Shown: positions 49,701-59,986, numbered from the stretch's first letter. The stretch is DNA of 64,000 bases from Lewinellaceae bacterium (GCA_016713985.1 JADJOD010000006.1:1-64000); one strand, 5' to 3'. Notes: generated by a model from the sequence alone, not told the origin. Translations and numbers: made by a program.

Positions 49701-51303
49701 CTGCGGCAACCAAAGCGAATGTTCATACAACCTCCTGATCGACGGCCTTGCGCCCGAAATAACGTGCGACAGCGCCGTTACGGTGGAAATTCAGGCCAAC
49801 GGCTTCGCAACCCTGGCCCTTGCTGATGTATTAGCCGGATACAATGATAACAATGCCGTCGATTTACTCGAACTCAGCCTGCGCAAAGCGGGTATTGCGA
49901 CGGGTTTCCCGGAGGATACTTCCGGCGCTCCGATACCGGTATTGTTGTACGGCTGTAACGAAACCGGTACACATACCGTCGAGTTGTGGGTGCGCGATCC
50001 GGGCGGCAACACCGCCTCCTGCCAGACCCTCGTGACGGTAACGGATGCCGACAGCAGTTGTTTTAAGTCGCTTCTGAGCGTTACCGGGGCATTTACACCC
50101 GCCGTGGAAGGGGTGACGGTGACACTTTTTGCGATCCATCCGCAGTCGCCGTCGGTTTATCTGATCACTACGGCCGACGGCGCATTCACTTTTCTGGATA
50201 CGGTGCCGTCCGGGGCAGATTACACGGTGACGCCGCAGAAAGACAACAACCCGCTCAACGGCGTTTCGACGTACGATCTGGTGTTGATCACGCAGCATAT
50301 TCTGGGCATCCAACCCTTTGATACTCCGTATAAATACATCGCAGCGGATGCCAACAAATCCAACTCCATCACCACCTTCGACGTGGTGGAAATCCGGAAA
50401 CTTATTCTCGGCATTTACAACAACTTTCCGAACAACAAATCCTGGCGTTTTGTCGATGCGGATTTTGCCTTTCCCGACCCGGGCAACCCCTTCCTGAGCC
50501 TTTTCCCGGAATCCATTCAGAGAACGGGCATCACGGAAAATCAATTGGAAGACGATTTTGTCGCCATAAAAGTCGGCGATGTAAACGGCACGGCCCTGGT
50601 CAACGACCTGGTGGCTACCGACGACCGCAACCGGGATCTGGCATTTTTTGAAACGCAGGACCGGATGGTAAAAGCGGGAGAGGAATGTACGGTTCGTTTT
50701 AAGGGTCCGGAAAATATGCTGGGTTATCAGTTTACCCTGACATTTAATGACCTGGAAGTGATTCAAATCCTGCCCGGAGCGGACATGACGCCGGATAATT
50801 TTGGCTTGTTCACCCGGCGGCCCGGCTCCGGCGCAATCACCGCTTCCGCGGTCGGGCCGGCCGGGGAATTTGCCCTGAAAGTCCGCGCTTTAAAGGCCGG
50901 GGCACTTCGGGATATGTTTTCCCTGTCGGACGAAATCACCCGGGCTGAAGTGTATTTACCCGCTGAAAATCAATCAAATACGGGGTATCCGGAAATACGC
51001 GGCGTTTCGCTTCGTTTTACTCCGAACCAGCCGGCGCAGGCTTTTGTTTTGGAGCAAAACCAGCCCAATCCCTTCAACGAATCGACCCGCATTACGTTTC
51101 AATTACCGGAAGAAGGGGAGGCAACGCTGCGCATTTTCGACGATACCAGCGCGTTGGTGTACACCCAGTCGGGTCATTTTCAACGCGGCCGCCAGGTATT
51201 GGAGATCGACCGGCGGGTGTTCGGCGGAAAGACGGGGGTGTTCTTTTATCAGCTCCATTCAAGCGCCGGGAGTGCCGCCCGGCGGATGGTGCTGATCCGG
51301 TGA
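46708..51303 (+). CDS. Giant secreted surface protein with HYR/Ig modules, dockerin-like domain and T9SS tail (paralogue A)
   Basis: A 1531-aa protein. Signal peptide MNRLLFLCLLLFVLNTKGAG. It starts with an HYR-like module (VICPASITLTAGNANCTATF TYTITVEDD) and continues with many Cys-rich Ig/HYR-type repeats (for example IGIFGTIDDFPAGSFLIHYV ATDSCGNTG and HSIQWTVSDACGNQSECSYN). Near residues 1180-1250 is a carboxypeptidase-regulatory plus dockerin-type-I-like pair (NGVSTYDLVLITQHILGIQP, AADANKSNSITTFDVVEIRK LILG). The C-terminus (LEQNQPNPFNESTRITFQLP ... GVFFYQLHSSAGSAARRMVL) is a type A T9SS sorting domain. A cell-surface or matrix adhesin is the likely role. A close paralogue follows directly. 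Confidence 0.88.
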   Translation: MNRLLFLCLLLFVLNTKGAGSPPLFAPNPISFFFSDSIPPSVICPASITLTAGNANCTATFTYTITVEDDQPGAVLSQTEGLPSGSQFPIGVTANSFSAIDSAGNLGACWFTVTVVQPQGLLICQDFIQFSLGSGCSLQLDAPQLLEPGSVNCADTLIVELDKTIPYGNGPWVPGLLGPADLGKSYQFRITDPATGDKCWGTVKAIDGQPPVMSCTDLMLPCALDNLTPAFLGDSLGIAGAFPSVTDNCGAVKQLIYQDTAEPEDCTSGYSQTIHRSWTATDNNGNSISCIQNIRLKLLQLSEITRPGDFTLDCINPDTTPDNTGKPYLEFGGKKYTNLCNIGYTFSDNLQQLCPGSDRIERTWAYIDWCAGAMTDSIQYIDIQGSTGPLITCDSSATVTITNTTNCAGAVDLPPVALTEDCSPIASIKAYWASGGMSDSLSGLLANGGTIGIFGTIDDFPAGSFLIHYVATDSCGNTGACDLNLQVWDGAPPLALCDSFSVVNLSVTGTVSGLAGGLNNGSTDDCGALAFKVRRADTSPCQPNTQFYDEVTFCCEDIGDTVAVILRVYDVPLPAGPVSPALAASQSSECTAYVKVTDGTGPKCALPPNITLTCESFNPSLDVYGGLVSQSCAVDSVAVSTNYSLFDTLCSRGTITRIFRVFDSAGNSGQCTQRITVTYNQDYFVRFPDDVILTACDGTGNFGQPQFFGEDCEFFGFSYQDETFTVVPDACYKIERTWTVINWCNYNPNAAVITVPNPAPVITSNSPQNLPGPVVSAPGTTGLWSPTISKINPTDSLSTNYSTFWSAGANGYKYKQIIKILDNQKPVIDDCPGLTGLGDATGNDPQLWNEPYWTDSITGSHDLSEAPADFGITASDLCSGSNVSVSYVLLLDLDGDGTQETAIDGNNPPAPGTVNYNNAGNPNYSGGTVQTFDERPVAADDKYRFAVHQSVTGGKRSATLQWKTAAQLPSGNNTFGLPGIAPQLPYGRHSIQWTVSDACGNQSECSYNLLIDGLAPEITCDSAVTVEIQANGFATLALADVLAGYNDNNAVDLLELSLRKAGIATGFPEDTSGAPIPVLLYGCNETGTHTVELWVRDPGGNTASCQTLVTVTDADSSCFKSLLSVTGAFTPAVEGVTVTLFAIHPQSPSVYLITTADGAFTFLDTVPSGADYTVTPQKDNNPLNGVSTYDLVLITQHILGIQPFDTPYKYIAADANKSNSITTFDVVEIRKLILGIYNNFPNNKSWRFVDADFAFPDPGNPFLSLFPESIQRTGITENQLEDDFVAIKVGDVNGTALVNDLVATDDRNRDLAFFETQDRMVKAGEECTVRFKGPENMLGYQFTLTFNDLEVIQILPGADMTPDNFGLFTRRPGSGAITASAVGPAGEFALKVRALKAGALRDMFSLSDEITRAEVYLPAENQSNTGYPEIRGVSLRFTPNQPAQAFVLEQNQPNPFNESTRITFQLPEEGEATLRIFDDTSALVYTQSGHFQRGRQVLEIDRRVFGGKTGVFFYQLHSSAGSAARRMVLIR

Positions 51304-51584
51304 GTAGGTAAAAAAACGTTTTTTCACCGGCGAATCGAAGTAAGCGGGTGAATAAGAGCCTATCCGAAAAACCTCCATAGAGGCTAAAAAGGCCAATGGA
51401 GGTTTTCGGATAGACTCAAAATCTTTGTTACAATGGGTTTGTTAAATCTGCGGCAAATTTGGCGATTTCAGGCCCAATTTGGGGATTTTAGATAAAGATC
51501 ATTGGTTCGTCGGAAAAGGCGGCGTAGTTTTCGCGTTTCTTTATCAGCAAAAATACGCAACAATTCTTTTTCAATTTATTTCCT
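51304..51584 (+). terminator. Intergenic hairpin between the tandem paralogues
   Basis: Arms CTATCCGAAAAACCTCCAT (51360-51378) and ATGGAGGTTTTCGGATAG (51396-51413), with an inner GGCT/AGGCC stem, form a strong hairpin. A smaller palindrome (GGTAAAAAAACGTTTTTTCACC, split as GGTAAAAAAACG and TTTTTTCACC) lies right after the stop. The rest of the gap shows nothing else. Confidence 0.6.
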
Positions 51585-54500
51585 ATGAACCGGGTACTAC
51601 TCCTGTGCCTGCTCCTGAGTGCCCAAGCATACGGAGCGGGACGTCCGCTTTTGGTTAACGCTGAATTTTCAGGCTTGCAGTCTCCTGTCAGCGATACCCT
51701 TCCGCCCCTGATCTTTTGTCCGGAGAACGATACCGTGTCGGCCCTTCCGGGTGAATGCGAGGCAACGTTCAACTATACGGTTGACATCGACGACGACCAG
51801 CCCAACCCCATTTTGATCCAGCTTTCGGGCCTTGCATCCGGCAGTTCGTTTCAGATCGGCAACACCACCAACGTCTTTCTGGTAACCGACCAGGCCGGCA
51901 ATACGGCGACTTGTTCCTTCACGGTTACCGTCGAGCATTTCCAGACCCAGCCCATTTGCAAGGATTTGATACAAATTCCTGTAAATCAGAATTGTACGGC
52001 GCAGGTCACCGCCCAGCAAATCCTCGACGAGCCCTACGGCTGCCCCGGTGTTTATGTCGTGGAACTCGATAAAACGCCACCTTTTGGAAACGGCCCCTGG
52101 ATGCCGGCCAACCTGACTCAGGATGACCTCGGCAAAACCTATTTTATCCGGGTAACGGATCCGACCATCGGAAGCAATTGTATCACGGATATTCAGGTGA
52201 TCGATACCTTGCCGCCGGTGCTGACTTGTGCGGATTTTACCATGCCTTGCGTGGTACTCAATACGATTCCGGGTTATCTCAAAGACAGCCTGGGCATCGG
52301 TGCGGCCCTTCCCACGGCGCCCGACGGGTGCGGCGGGCAGGTGACGCTCAATTTTGTGGATACTTACCTGAGTGAAAATTGTTCGAGCGGCTTCACCGAA
52401 ACCATCCGGAGGTTGTGGATTGCCAAAGACGAAAGTAATAACCTGACCAGTTGTGTCCAAAATATTCACCTGGCGGAAATCGGGATCGAAGACGTACAAC
52501 TGCCGCCGGACATTACCCTGGATTGCAAAAACCCCGACCTTTCATTGGACAACACGGGTTTGCCCTTTTATTCGCTCAACGGGATCCTGTTTACGGATTT
52601 GTGCTCCGTGGACATCACTTTCGACGATTCGCTGGTACAAGTCTGCCCCGGCTCCCAACAAGTTTACCGTACCTGGACTTTTGTCGACCTCTGCGACGAT
52701 TCAAAAATTAGTAAGTTTCAGATAATCAATGTTTTAGACACCAAAGGGCCGGCGGTGGTCTGCGACACCGGCCTGACCGTTTTGATCAATGCAGCCAATT
52801 GTTCCGGGGAAATCGACCTGCCCCCGGTCAGCTTCAGCGATGACTGCTCGCCGGTGGTTTACGTCGCCGCCTTGTGGACGGCCGATGGAGCGACGGATAC
52901 CCTGGAAGGTACCTTAACCAATGGGGCCGCCAGCTTCCCAACCGTTCCGGATTTCCCGGTATACAGCACCACCGTCACGTATATTGCGCTCGATGATTGC
53001 GGCAACACGGGTTTTTGTGAGCTCCCCGTGACGCTCGGCGACTCTGCGGCGCCGTTTGCGGGTTGTTTCCCCCTGCTTATTGCCCAATTGTCGGCCGACG
53101 GGAGTTATGCACTTGGCGCCGACACCCTCGATTTTAACTCCGATGTTGCCTGTGGTCAGCAGTTGTTTTATAAAGCCCGAAGAGTCACGTCCAATCCCGA
53201 ATGTTTGTCCAGCGACCAGTTTGACGACCTCATCGTTTTTTGTTGCGCCGACATCGGCGACACCGTCGACGTGATCCTGCGTGTCTACGACGTCCCGGTC
53301 CCCGACGGGCCCGTTACAGAAGAATTTGAAAAAAGCCAGTCCAGCGACTGCTCGCTCCAGGTAATGGTTATGGATACCATACCCGCGCGTTGTATCGCGC
53401 CGCTTGATGTGTCGGTTTCCTGCACCGATTTTGACCCGACCTTGTCGCAATACGGCATTTTAATCGAATCCTGCAATGTTGATTCCGTGTCGGTCAGCCT
53501 CGATTATACGCCGTTTGACTCCGCCTGTTCTTTCCAGACCCTGTTTCGAACCTTCCAGGTTTTTGATCAAAACGGGTTGGGGTCGCAGTGTACGCAGCAG
53601 ATTGTGATCTCGTATTTGCAGAATTATTACATCAAATTTCCCGATGACGTGATCGTGACGGCCTGCAACAGCGCAGGCGCTTACGGGGCGCCGGAATTTT
53701 TGAACGAGGGTTGCGGGCAAATGGTGGCGACTTTTACCGACGAGGTGTTTAACGTCGTACCCGATGCCTGTCAGAAAATCGAACGCACCTGGTTCGTGTA
53801 CAACAGTTGCTCCCACGACTCGACACAGGCCGTCGTTACGGTTCCCAATCCGACTCCGAACGCCAGTTCCAACAGTCCGCAAAACCTGCCGGGGCCGGTG
53901 ATCGCACCCGCCGGCACGCCGGTTCCCTGGGCCCCTACCCTCGTAAAAGTGAATCCGACGGATCAAACGGCCACGGATTATTCCATATTCTGGGACGCCG
54001 ATGCCAATGCGTACAAGTACACGCAGGTCATCAAAATTATCGATACGCAAAAACCCGAACTCGATTGTCCGGCCGGGCCACTTTCGATGGGAGACACCAC
54101 GATAAACGATCCTTTCCAGTGGAACCAGTCGTACTGGCTCGACGCGGCGACCGGCTCGAACGACCTGTGCGAAGGCAGCGCAGCGTTGTCGATCACGGCA
54201 ACCGACTCCTGCGCCGGAGCCGGCCTGACAATCAGTTACCTGCTGTTCCTCGACTTAGACGGCAACAACACGCAGGAGACCGTGATCAACAGTTTGAACC
54301 CGCCGGCGGCGGGCACCGTTGATTTTGATAATGCCCAGGATCCGAACTACGCCGGCGGCACCCCGCGTGTGTTCGATGGGCGGCCTGTGGTACCCAATGA
54401 TATATACCGGTTTGCCATACATCAATCCCTTGACGGCAACACCCGAACGGCCAGCGTGCAGTGGAAAACCTTCGGACAGCAGGCGACCGATCCCGACCAT

Positions 54501-56209
54501 CCTTTCGGTATGCCGGGTATTATGCCGCAACTTCCCCATGGAAAACACCGGATCAAATGGTACGTGTCCGATCAGTGCGGCAATGAAAAAACCTGCGAGT
54601 ATGTGTTTGAAATAAAGGATACAAAAGCGCCGGTAGTCAATTGTTTGGAAGACCTCGTGATTAATATATTTCCAGGCCTAAGTGTTTCGTTATCAACCAA
54701 TAATGTCATATTAAACGCACAGGACAACTGCACACCCCCCACACCGTTTTCAAACGATCAGAACCTGCTGGAGTTCGGCATTCGCAAGGCCGGCAGCGGA
54801 AGCGGGTTCCCGGTCGACAGCCTGGGAGACCCCATAGAGACGATCTCTTACACTTGTAGTGAACTGGGCGCCCAAACCGGCGAATTATGGGCGAAAGACC
54901 TGGCAGGAAATGTCTCTCAATGCAGCTTCGATATCTCCATAGAAGACCCTGAGGGTTACTGTGCACCGCTTGACGGATTAACCGTTGCCGGAACGATCAC
55001 TACGGAAGTAGACACACCGGTCGTCGATGCGATGGTAACACTTGTCATCAATCAGCAGGATGATACCCTGTCTTTGAGCGACAATCAGGGCGCGTTCTCT
55101 TTTGCGTCGCTGGTTCCTTCCGGCGGCAACTACACCCTCACCCCCTCACAGACAACAACCCCCTCAACGGTGTTTCCACCTACGACCTCGTGCTCATCAG
55201 CAAACATATTCTGGGCTTGCAGGCGCTTGATTCGCCGTACAAGATCATCGCCGCCGACGCCAACAAATCCAACTCGGTCACCACCTTCGACGTCGTGGAA
55301 ATCCGGAAACTCATCCTCGGCATTTACAACAAGTTTCCCGCAAATACCTCCTGGCGTTTTGTGGACAAGGATTTTGTGTTTCCCGACCCCGCCAATCCAT
55401 TCCAGACGGATTTTCCGGAATCCATCAGCCGCGCGAATGTGACGACGGATCAACTGCAAGACGATTTTGTCGGAATAAAAACGGGCGACGTGAACAACAC
55501 GGCGATGCCCGACAACCTGTTTGTACCGGAAGATCGCGCGGCGGGTACTTTATTTTTGCAAACAAACGACCGCAACGTGCAACACGACGAGGAAATTACC
55601 GTCCGGTTCAATACGTCCGAAAAAGTAGCGGGTTACCAGTTTACCTTGAATACCAATGGTTTGGAAGTGCTCGACATCCTGCCCGGAGCGGGCATTTCCG
55701 CCGATAATTTTGCGGTATTTCCGGCATCTTCCGGTGAGGCGGGCGCCGTCACCGCTGCCGTGGAGAATGGCGCGGACGAATTTTCCCTTGTTTTCCGCGC
55801 AAAAAAAGCGGGCCGTCTCAGCGATATGCTCGGAATATCCAGCCGGATCACACGCGCAGAAGCATATCTACCCGCCGAAGCCTTGGCGAAGGCGGGTAAA
55901 CTCGACCTGGCCTTGCTTTTCGACAACCGTCTTGTATCAAAAGCCGGGTTCGGGTTGTATCAAAACCAGCCCAACCCCTTTGGCGACCATACGGCCATCG
56001 GCTGTTATTTGCCGGAAGACTCCGACGCGACCCTGAGTATATTCGACGAGACAGGGCGTGTATTACACACGGAATCAGGGTATTACCTGCGGGGGTATCA
56101 CACCTTTTACGTTGCCGGCAGGCAGTTGACGGGAGCGGCTGGTTTGTTGTATTACAAACTGGAAACCGCAACGGACAGCGCGGTGAGGAAGATGGTGTTG
56201 ATACGTTAG
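51585..56209 (+). CDS. Giant secreted surface protein, paralogue B, one frame break
   Basis: Signal peptide MNRVLLLCLLLSAQAYGAG. The module order is the same as in the preceding gene, with strong similarity along the whole length (for example PDDVIVTACNSAGAYGAPEF matches PDDVILTACDGTGNFGQPQF). The main frame (1285 aa) derails after GGNYTLTP. The correct continuation NNPLNGVSTYDLVLISKHIL lies in the adjacent frame and runs to the T9SS tail ending AVRKMVLIR at 56209. Adding one C to the C5 run at 55141-55145 repairs it to about 1541 aa. A palindromic element is inserted in frame near residue 1430. Surface-exposed like its twin. Confidence 0.87.
55869..55898. repeat. Dispersed palindromic element, copy 3, inside a reading frame
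   Basis: TACCCGCCGAAGCC, TT, GGCGAAGGCGGGTA, a near-perfect 14-bp palindrome. It encodes LPAEALAKAGK, which is absent at the matching place in the paralogue (LPAENQSNTGY). Confidence 0.8.
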
Positions 56210-56221
56210 CGCTCTTTTTGT

Positions 56222-56305
56222 CATTCTGACGGAATCTGTCCGCTCTACGGGCACTTTATCTCTCCATTTACCCCTCGCAGAGCGGGCGGATTCCGTGAGA
56301 ACGCG
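56222..56305. repeat. Imperfect inverted repeat after paralogue B
   Basis: TCTGACGGAATCTGTCCGCTCT (first 20 bases shown in two parts: TCTGACGGAATC, TGTCCGCTCT) pairs with AGAGCGGGCGGATTCCGTGA about 40 bases downstream. Confidence 0.6.
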
Positions 56306-56311
56306 TTCTTG

Positions 56312-56418
56312 AGGTGTGGCATGAATTCAGCGCCCCAGGTGAAACGAAAGTGATAGTCTGACTTGGAGTCAGACTATCACTTTCGTTTCACCTGGGGCGC
56401 TGAATTCATGCCACACCT
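56312..56418. terminator. 107-bp perfect palindrome between convergent genes
   Basis: Two perfectly complementary 51-base arms (56312-56362 and 56368-56418) flank the loop TTGGA. They start AGGTGTGGCATGAATTCAGC and end with its complement. The element lies between the stops of the surface-protein gene (plus) and the M16 peptidase gene (minus), so it could terminate both. A stem this long without any mismatch is far more than a terminator needs. Confidence 0.6.
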
Positions 56419-56435
56419 AAGGCCCTAAGGCCTGC

Positions 56436-59198
56436 TCACGGCTTCGAAACCTTGTTAAAATCACCCGCTTTCACCATGATCATCTTGGAGTAATCGAGGT
56501 GTTTTTTAATACCCGCGTTTACTTCGGGCAGGGTGAGTTTGTTCACCCGGTTTTCGAAGTCGGCATCCCAACTCATGTCGCGGCCGATAAACAGGTATTG
56601 GTTCAGTTTGCTGGCCACCGTGGCGTCGCCGGAGCGGCTGACTTTTTGCGATTTAAGCCATCCCGCTTTGGCAGCTTCAAATTCTTCGGACGTAAATCCT
56701 TCCTTTGAAGCGCGTTCGATCTCCTCCCGGAATGCTTTTTCTAATTTTTCCACATTGGCCGGATTATAGATGGCGTTGGCGGTAAATCCGCCGTTTTCAT
56801 CCATGGAACTGGCATAAAAACGGCCGCCTACGCCGTAACTCAAGCCTTCTTTCTGGCGAATACGGGTGGCTAAGCGGGAATTGAGAAAACCGCCGCCCAA
56901 CATATATCCGCCGATCGTAATCGCCGGATAGTCGGGGTGGTCGTTGCGCATCGGGAAACTGTAACCGGCCACCAAATTGGCGTTTGCCTTGTCGGGTGTG
57001 TTGATCACTTCCGTTTTGGCGGCGATCGGGATGTAGTTGTCTTCGATACGTTTGTACGGCGCCGGACTTTTCCAGTCCCCGAAAGTTTCCGCCAGCACTT
57101 TTTCCATTTCCGGCCGGTCGAAATCACCCACAATGGCGCAGGTGGCATTGCTGGCGCCGTAGAATTTTTTGTAAAAAGCCTTCACTTCATCTAATTTGAC
57201 GGCTTTGGCCGCTTCCGTTTCCTCTTCAAACGTCATCACGTAACGCGGGTCACCTTTTGGGTACGGGTTGGTGATCCGGTTAAAAGCGAGGTTGGCCAAC
57301 GCGGACGGCTCCGATTTTTGTTGTTCGATGCCGCTGAGGTATTCTTCGCGGAGTTTTTCAAATTCTGCTTCCGGGAAAGCGGGTTTGCGCAACATTTCGC
57401 CGGCCAACTGTACGGCTGCCGCCAGGTGTTCCCGGTCGGTTTCGATACTTACGGTCACCGACGAAGCGCTGCCGAACACATTGATCCGCGCCTTGAGTTG
57501 GTCCTGCAAATCCTGGAGTTGCTGACGGGTTTTTTCGAGGGTACCCCGGTCGAGCATGGAAGCGGCCGTGCCGCCGACCATGTCCATGTTCCGGAGGCTT
57601 TCCAGCGTGCCGAAACGGAAGGTCAGGGTAGCATTTACGGCATTGCCGCGGTTTTTCTTGGACAACATGGCGTATTGCATGCCGTTTGCCAGTTTGCCCC
57701 GTACGGTGCGGCTTTCAATATTGGCGGGTGTGGGGTCAAAATCTTCACCTTGTGCGATGGCGGCCTTTCCTTTGTAGTCTTTCAACAACTCGGCGAGGTT
57801 GGGCGCATCGGGAATTTCGGCGCGATCGGGATTTTTTTCCGGCAAAAACATACCGGTGGTGCGGTTAGCCGGTTTGAAATACCGCAAAGCCACACGAGCC
57901 ACGTCTTCGACAGTTATTTTTTCTAAGTTATCGCGATACAAAAACGCCAGTCGCCAGTCGCCCTGACCGATATAATTGCTCAGGCTGAGCCCGACGCGGT
58001 CGCTTTGTTTGAAAAAAAGTTCCCAGTTTTTCAGGAGCCGGGTTTTGGATTTTTCCACCTCATCGGCGCTTGGTGTGTTTTCTTTCAAACCGTCGAGTAC
58101 CGCCAGCATGGCCGTCTGTGCATCTGAAATCGACTGTTCCATCCGCACTTCACACACAAAATTGGCATATCCGCCTTCGGCAAATCCCGATACACCGCCG
58201 TATACACTCGCCGCTTTTTTGGTCTCTACCAATGCTTTATACAATCGGCCGGAGGGTTCGTCGGACAGCAGGTCGCCCAAAATGGCCAGTGCCGCATAAT
58301 CGGCATGAGAAGCTGCCGGGGTGCGGTACATAGCGGAAAAGGCCTGCACGTCGCCTGTGCGGCGAAGGGTGATGTGGCGTTCGCCGTCCTGCGTGGGTTC
58401 CTTCGTGTACGTCGGGATCAGTTGGCGGGTGGGTTTGGGTATTTTGGAGAAATATTCGTTCACCATATCGAGCGTTTTTTGCTCGTCGATTTTGCCGGCT
58501 ACCACCAGCAGCGCATTATCCGGCTGGTAATATTTGTGGTAAAAAGCCTGGAGCCGCTCGATGGGCGCTCCTTCGATATCCGATTTTTCGCCGATGGTGG
58601 ATTTTCCGTAGTTGTGCCACTGGTACACGGCGCCCATCATTCTTTTGTACAATACGCCGGTGGGGCTGTTTTCTCCACGTTCATATTCATTACGCACCAC
58701 GGAAAACTCGCTGTCGAGGTCTTTTTTGGCGATAAATGAATTGACCATCCGGTCGCTTTCGAGGTCGAGCGCCCAACGCAGGTTTTCCTCGGTGGCATCA
58801 AATGTTTCGTAATAGTTGGTGCGGTCAAACCACGTGGTGCCGTTGGGGCGGGCGCCGTGTTCGGTCAGTTCCTGCGGAATATTCGGGTGTTTCGGCGTTC
58901 CTTTAAACACGAGGTGTTCGAGCAGGTGCGCCATACCCGTTTCGCCGTAGTCTTCGTGGCGCGAGCCGACTTTATACGTAATGTTGACCGTCATAATGGG
59001 TTTGGAAGGGTCGGGAAACAACAATACCTGCAAACCGTTGGCAAGCCGGTATTCGGTGATGCCTTCCACCGAGGTGACATAACTGACGCCCGGCGGTAGT
59101 CGAAGAGCCGTCGTTTGCGCAGATAACCGGAGCCAGGGCGTCAGCAGCCCCAGGGAAAAAAGTAATGCCGAAAAAAAAGTTCTGGAAAAAAGTCTCAT
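56436..59198 (-). CDS. M16-family zinc peptidase (pitrilysin/PqqL-like), two-domain
   Basis: A 920-aa protein with a signal peptide (MRLFSRTFFSALLFSLGLLT, cleaved near LSAQ). The inverted zinc motif HLLEH is at residues 91-95 (His91, Glu94, His95), followed by the downstream Glu region (RNEYERGENSP). A second, inactive M16 half starts near residue 500 (GKLANGMQYAMLSKKNRG NA ... GGTAASMLDRGT). Length and duplicated layout are usual for Bacteroidota periplasmic M16 enzymes that degrade peptides. The gene converges on the surface-protein gene across the perfect palindrome. Confidence 0.94.
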   Translation of the reverse strand: MRLFSRTFFSALLFSLGLLTPWLRLSAQTTALRLPPGVSYVTSVEGITEYRLANGLQVLLFPDPSKPIMTVNITYKVGSRHEDYGETGMAHLLEHLVFKGTPKHPNIPQELTEHGARPNGTTWFDRTNYYETFDATEENLRWALDLESDRMVNSFIAKKDLDSEFSVVRNEYERGENSPTGVLYKRMMGAVYQWHNYGKSTIGEKSDIEGAPIERLQAFYHKYYQPDNALLVVAGKIDEQKTLDMVNEYFSKIPKPTRQLIPTYTKEPTQDGERHITLRRTGDVQAFSAMYRTPAASHADYAALAILGDLLSDEPSGRLYKALVETKKAASVYGGVSGFAEGGYANFVCEVRMEQSISDAQTAMLAVLDGLKENTPSADEVEKSKTRLLKNWELFFKQSDRVGLSLSNYIGQGDWRLAFLYRDNLEKITVEDVARVALRYFKPANRTTGMFLPEKNPDRAEIPDAPNLAELLKDYKGKAAIAQGEDFDPTPANIESRTVRGKLANGMQYAMLSKKNRGNAVNATLTFRFGTLESLRNMDMVGGTAASMLDRGTLEKTRQQLQDLQDQLKARINVFGSASSVTVSIETDREHLAAAVQLAGEMLRKPAFPEAEFEKLREEYLSGIEQQKSEPSALANLAFNRITNPYPKGDPRYVMTFEEETEAAKAVKLDEVKAFYKKFYGASNATCAIVGDFDRPEMEKVLAETFGDWKSPAPYKRIEDNYIPIAAKTEVINTPDKANANLVAGYSFPMRNDHPDYPAITIGGYMLGGGFLNSRLATRIRQKEGLSYGVGGRFYASSMDENGGFTANAIYNPANVEKLEKAFREEIERASKEGFTSEEFEAAKAGWLKSQKVSRSGDATVASKLNQYLFIGRDMSWDADFENRVNKLTLPEVNAGIKKHLDYSKMIMVKAGDFNKVSKP

Positions 59199-59342
59199 GA
59201 TGTTGCAGTTTTGGATTGATCGTTAGGTAAAAAACAGCCTCAATTATAGTTAATTTTATCTTTTGGCAGTTACGTCCTTGTCATTTTACGTCCAATTTTC
59301 AGATGATTTTGTCAAAGAATATCAGGTAAGGCGAATTCACCC

Positions 59343-59350
59343 TACCTTTG
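59343..59350 (+). promoter_or_regulatory. Candidate -7 box TACCTTTG before the HAD-like gene
   Basis: A perfect TAnnTTTG match 16 bases before ATG 59366. Confidence 0.6.
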
Positions 59351-59365
59351 CGTAAAATTTACACC

Positions 59366-59806
59366 ATGACTCATCAAGGACAATCCGAGCCAGGATTACA
59401 AGAGACGTTTAACGAAAAAGGCGATCGTATCAGCCCGGTGTTACCCAAACACATTAAAAATTTTCTGATCGACATCGATGGTACGATCTGTGACGACGTA
59501 CCCAATGAAGAACCCGAGCGTATGGGCACCGTATTACCCTACCCCGATGCGTTGGCGATGTTGAACCGCTGGTATGCGGAAGGACACGTGATATTTTTGT
59601 TCACCAGCCGTACGGAAGCGCACCGGAGTGTCACGGAGGCCTGGCTCAACAAACACGGGTTCAACTACCACGGAATCATTTTTGGAAAACCGCGTGGCGG
59701 CAATTACCACTGGATCGACAATCATATCGTCCGCGCGACCCAGTTTAAAGGCAAATTCACTGACTTAGTGGTTAAAACACACGAAATCGAAGTATTTTCC
59801 GAGTAA
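59366..59806 (+). CDS. HAD-like phosphatase domain protein
   Basis: A 146-aa protein starting MTHQGQSEPGLQETFNEKGD. Motif I of the HAD superfamily is FLIDIDGTICDD (nucleophile Asp, second Asp two residues later). Motif II Ser/Thr may be LFTSRTEAH, and a Lys is in IIFGKPRGGNYHWIDN, whose final Asp-Asn can serve as motif IV. Length fits small capless HAD phosphatases, which are often mislabelled phosphoheptose isomerase in Bacteroidota. The substrate is unknown. I start at 59366 because the -7 box overlaps the earlier ATG at 59348. Confidence 0.8.
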   Translation: MTHQGQSEPGLQETFNEKGDRISPVLPKHIKNFLIDIDGTICDDVPNEEPERMGTVLPYPDALAMLNRWYAEGHVIFLFTSRTEAHRSVTEAWLNKHGFNYHGIIFGKPRGGNYHWIDNHIVRATQFKGKFTDLVVKTHEIEVFSE

Positions 59807-59810
59807 GTTG

Positions 59811-59870
59811 CAGGACGGAAATTTTTTCCGTCGGGGTGGTTCATTATCAGAATGTTGCGAAAAAATTGGT
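59811..59870. repeat. Dispersed GACGGAAA palindromic repeat, copy 2 (inverted)
   Basis: CAGGACGGAAATTTTTTCCG TCGGGGTGG then ATTATCAGAATGTTGCGAAA. It is the reverse complement of the element at 25251-25302, with a few differences. It lies between the HAD-like and SdiA-regulated-like genes. Confidence 0.7.
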
Positions 59871-59986
59871 AACATTGATTTTGCCTAAGTACGTAACTGC
59901 CCGGCAAGGAAATAGAAAATCATTTGAAGGATGTTAAAATTTTGAGCGCGAATCCTCGTTCTTGCCCAAAATAAATCAGTCCCATA

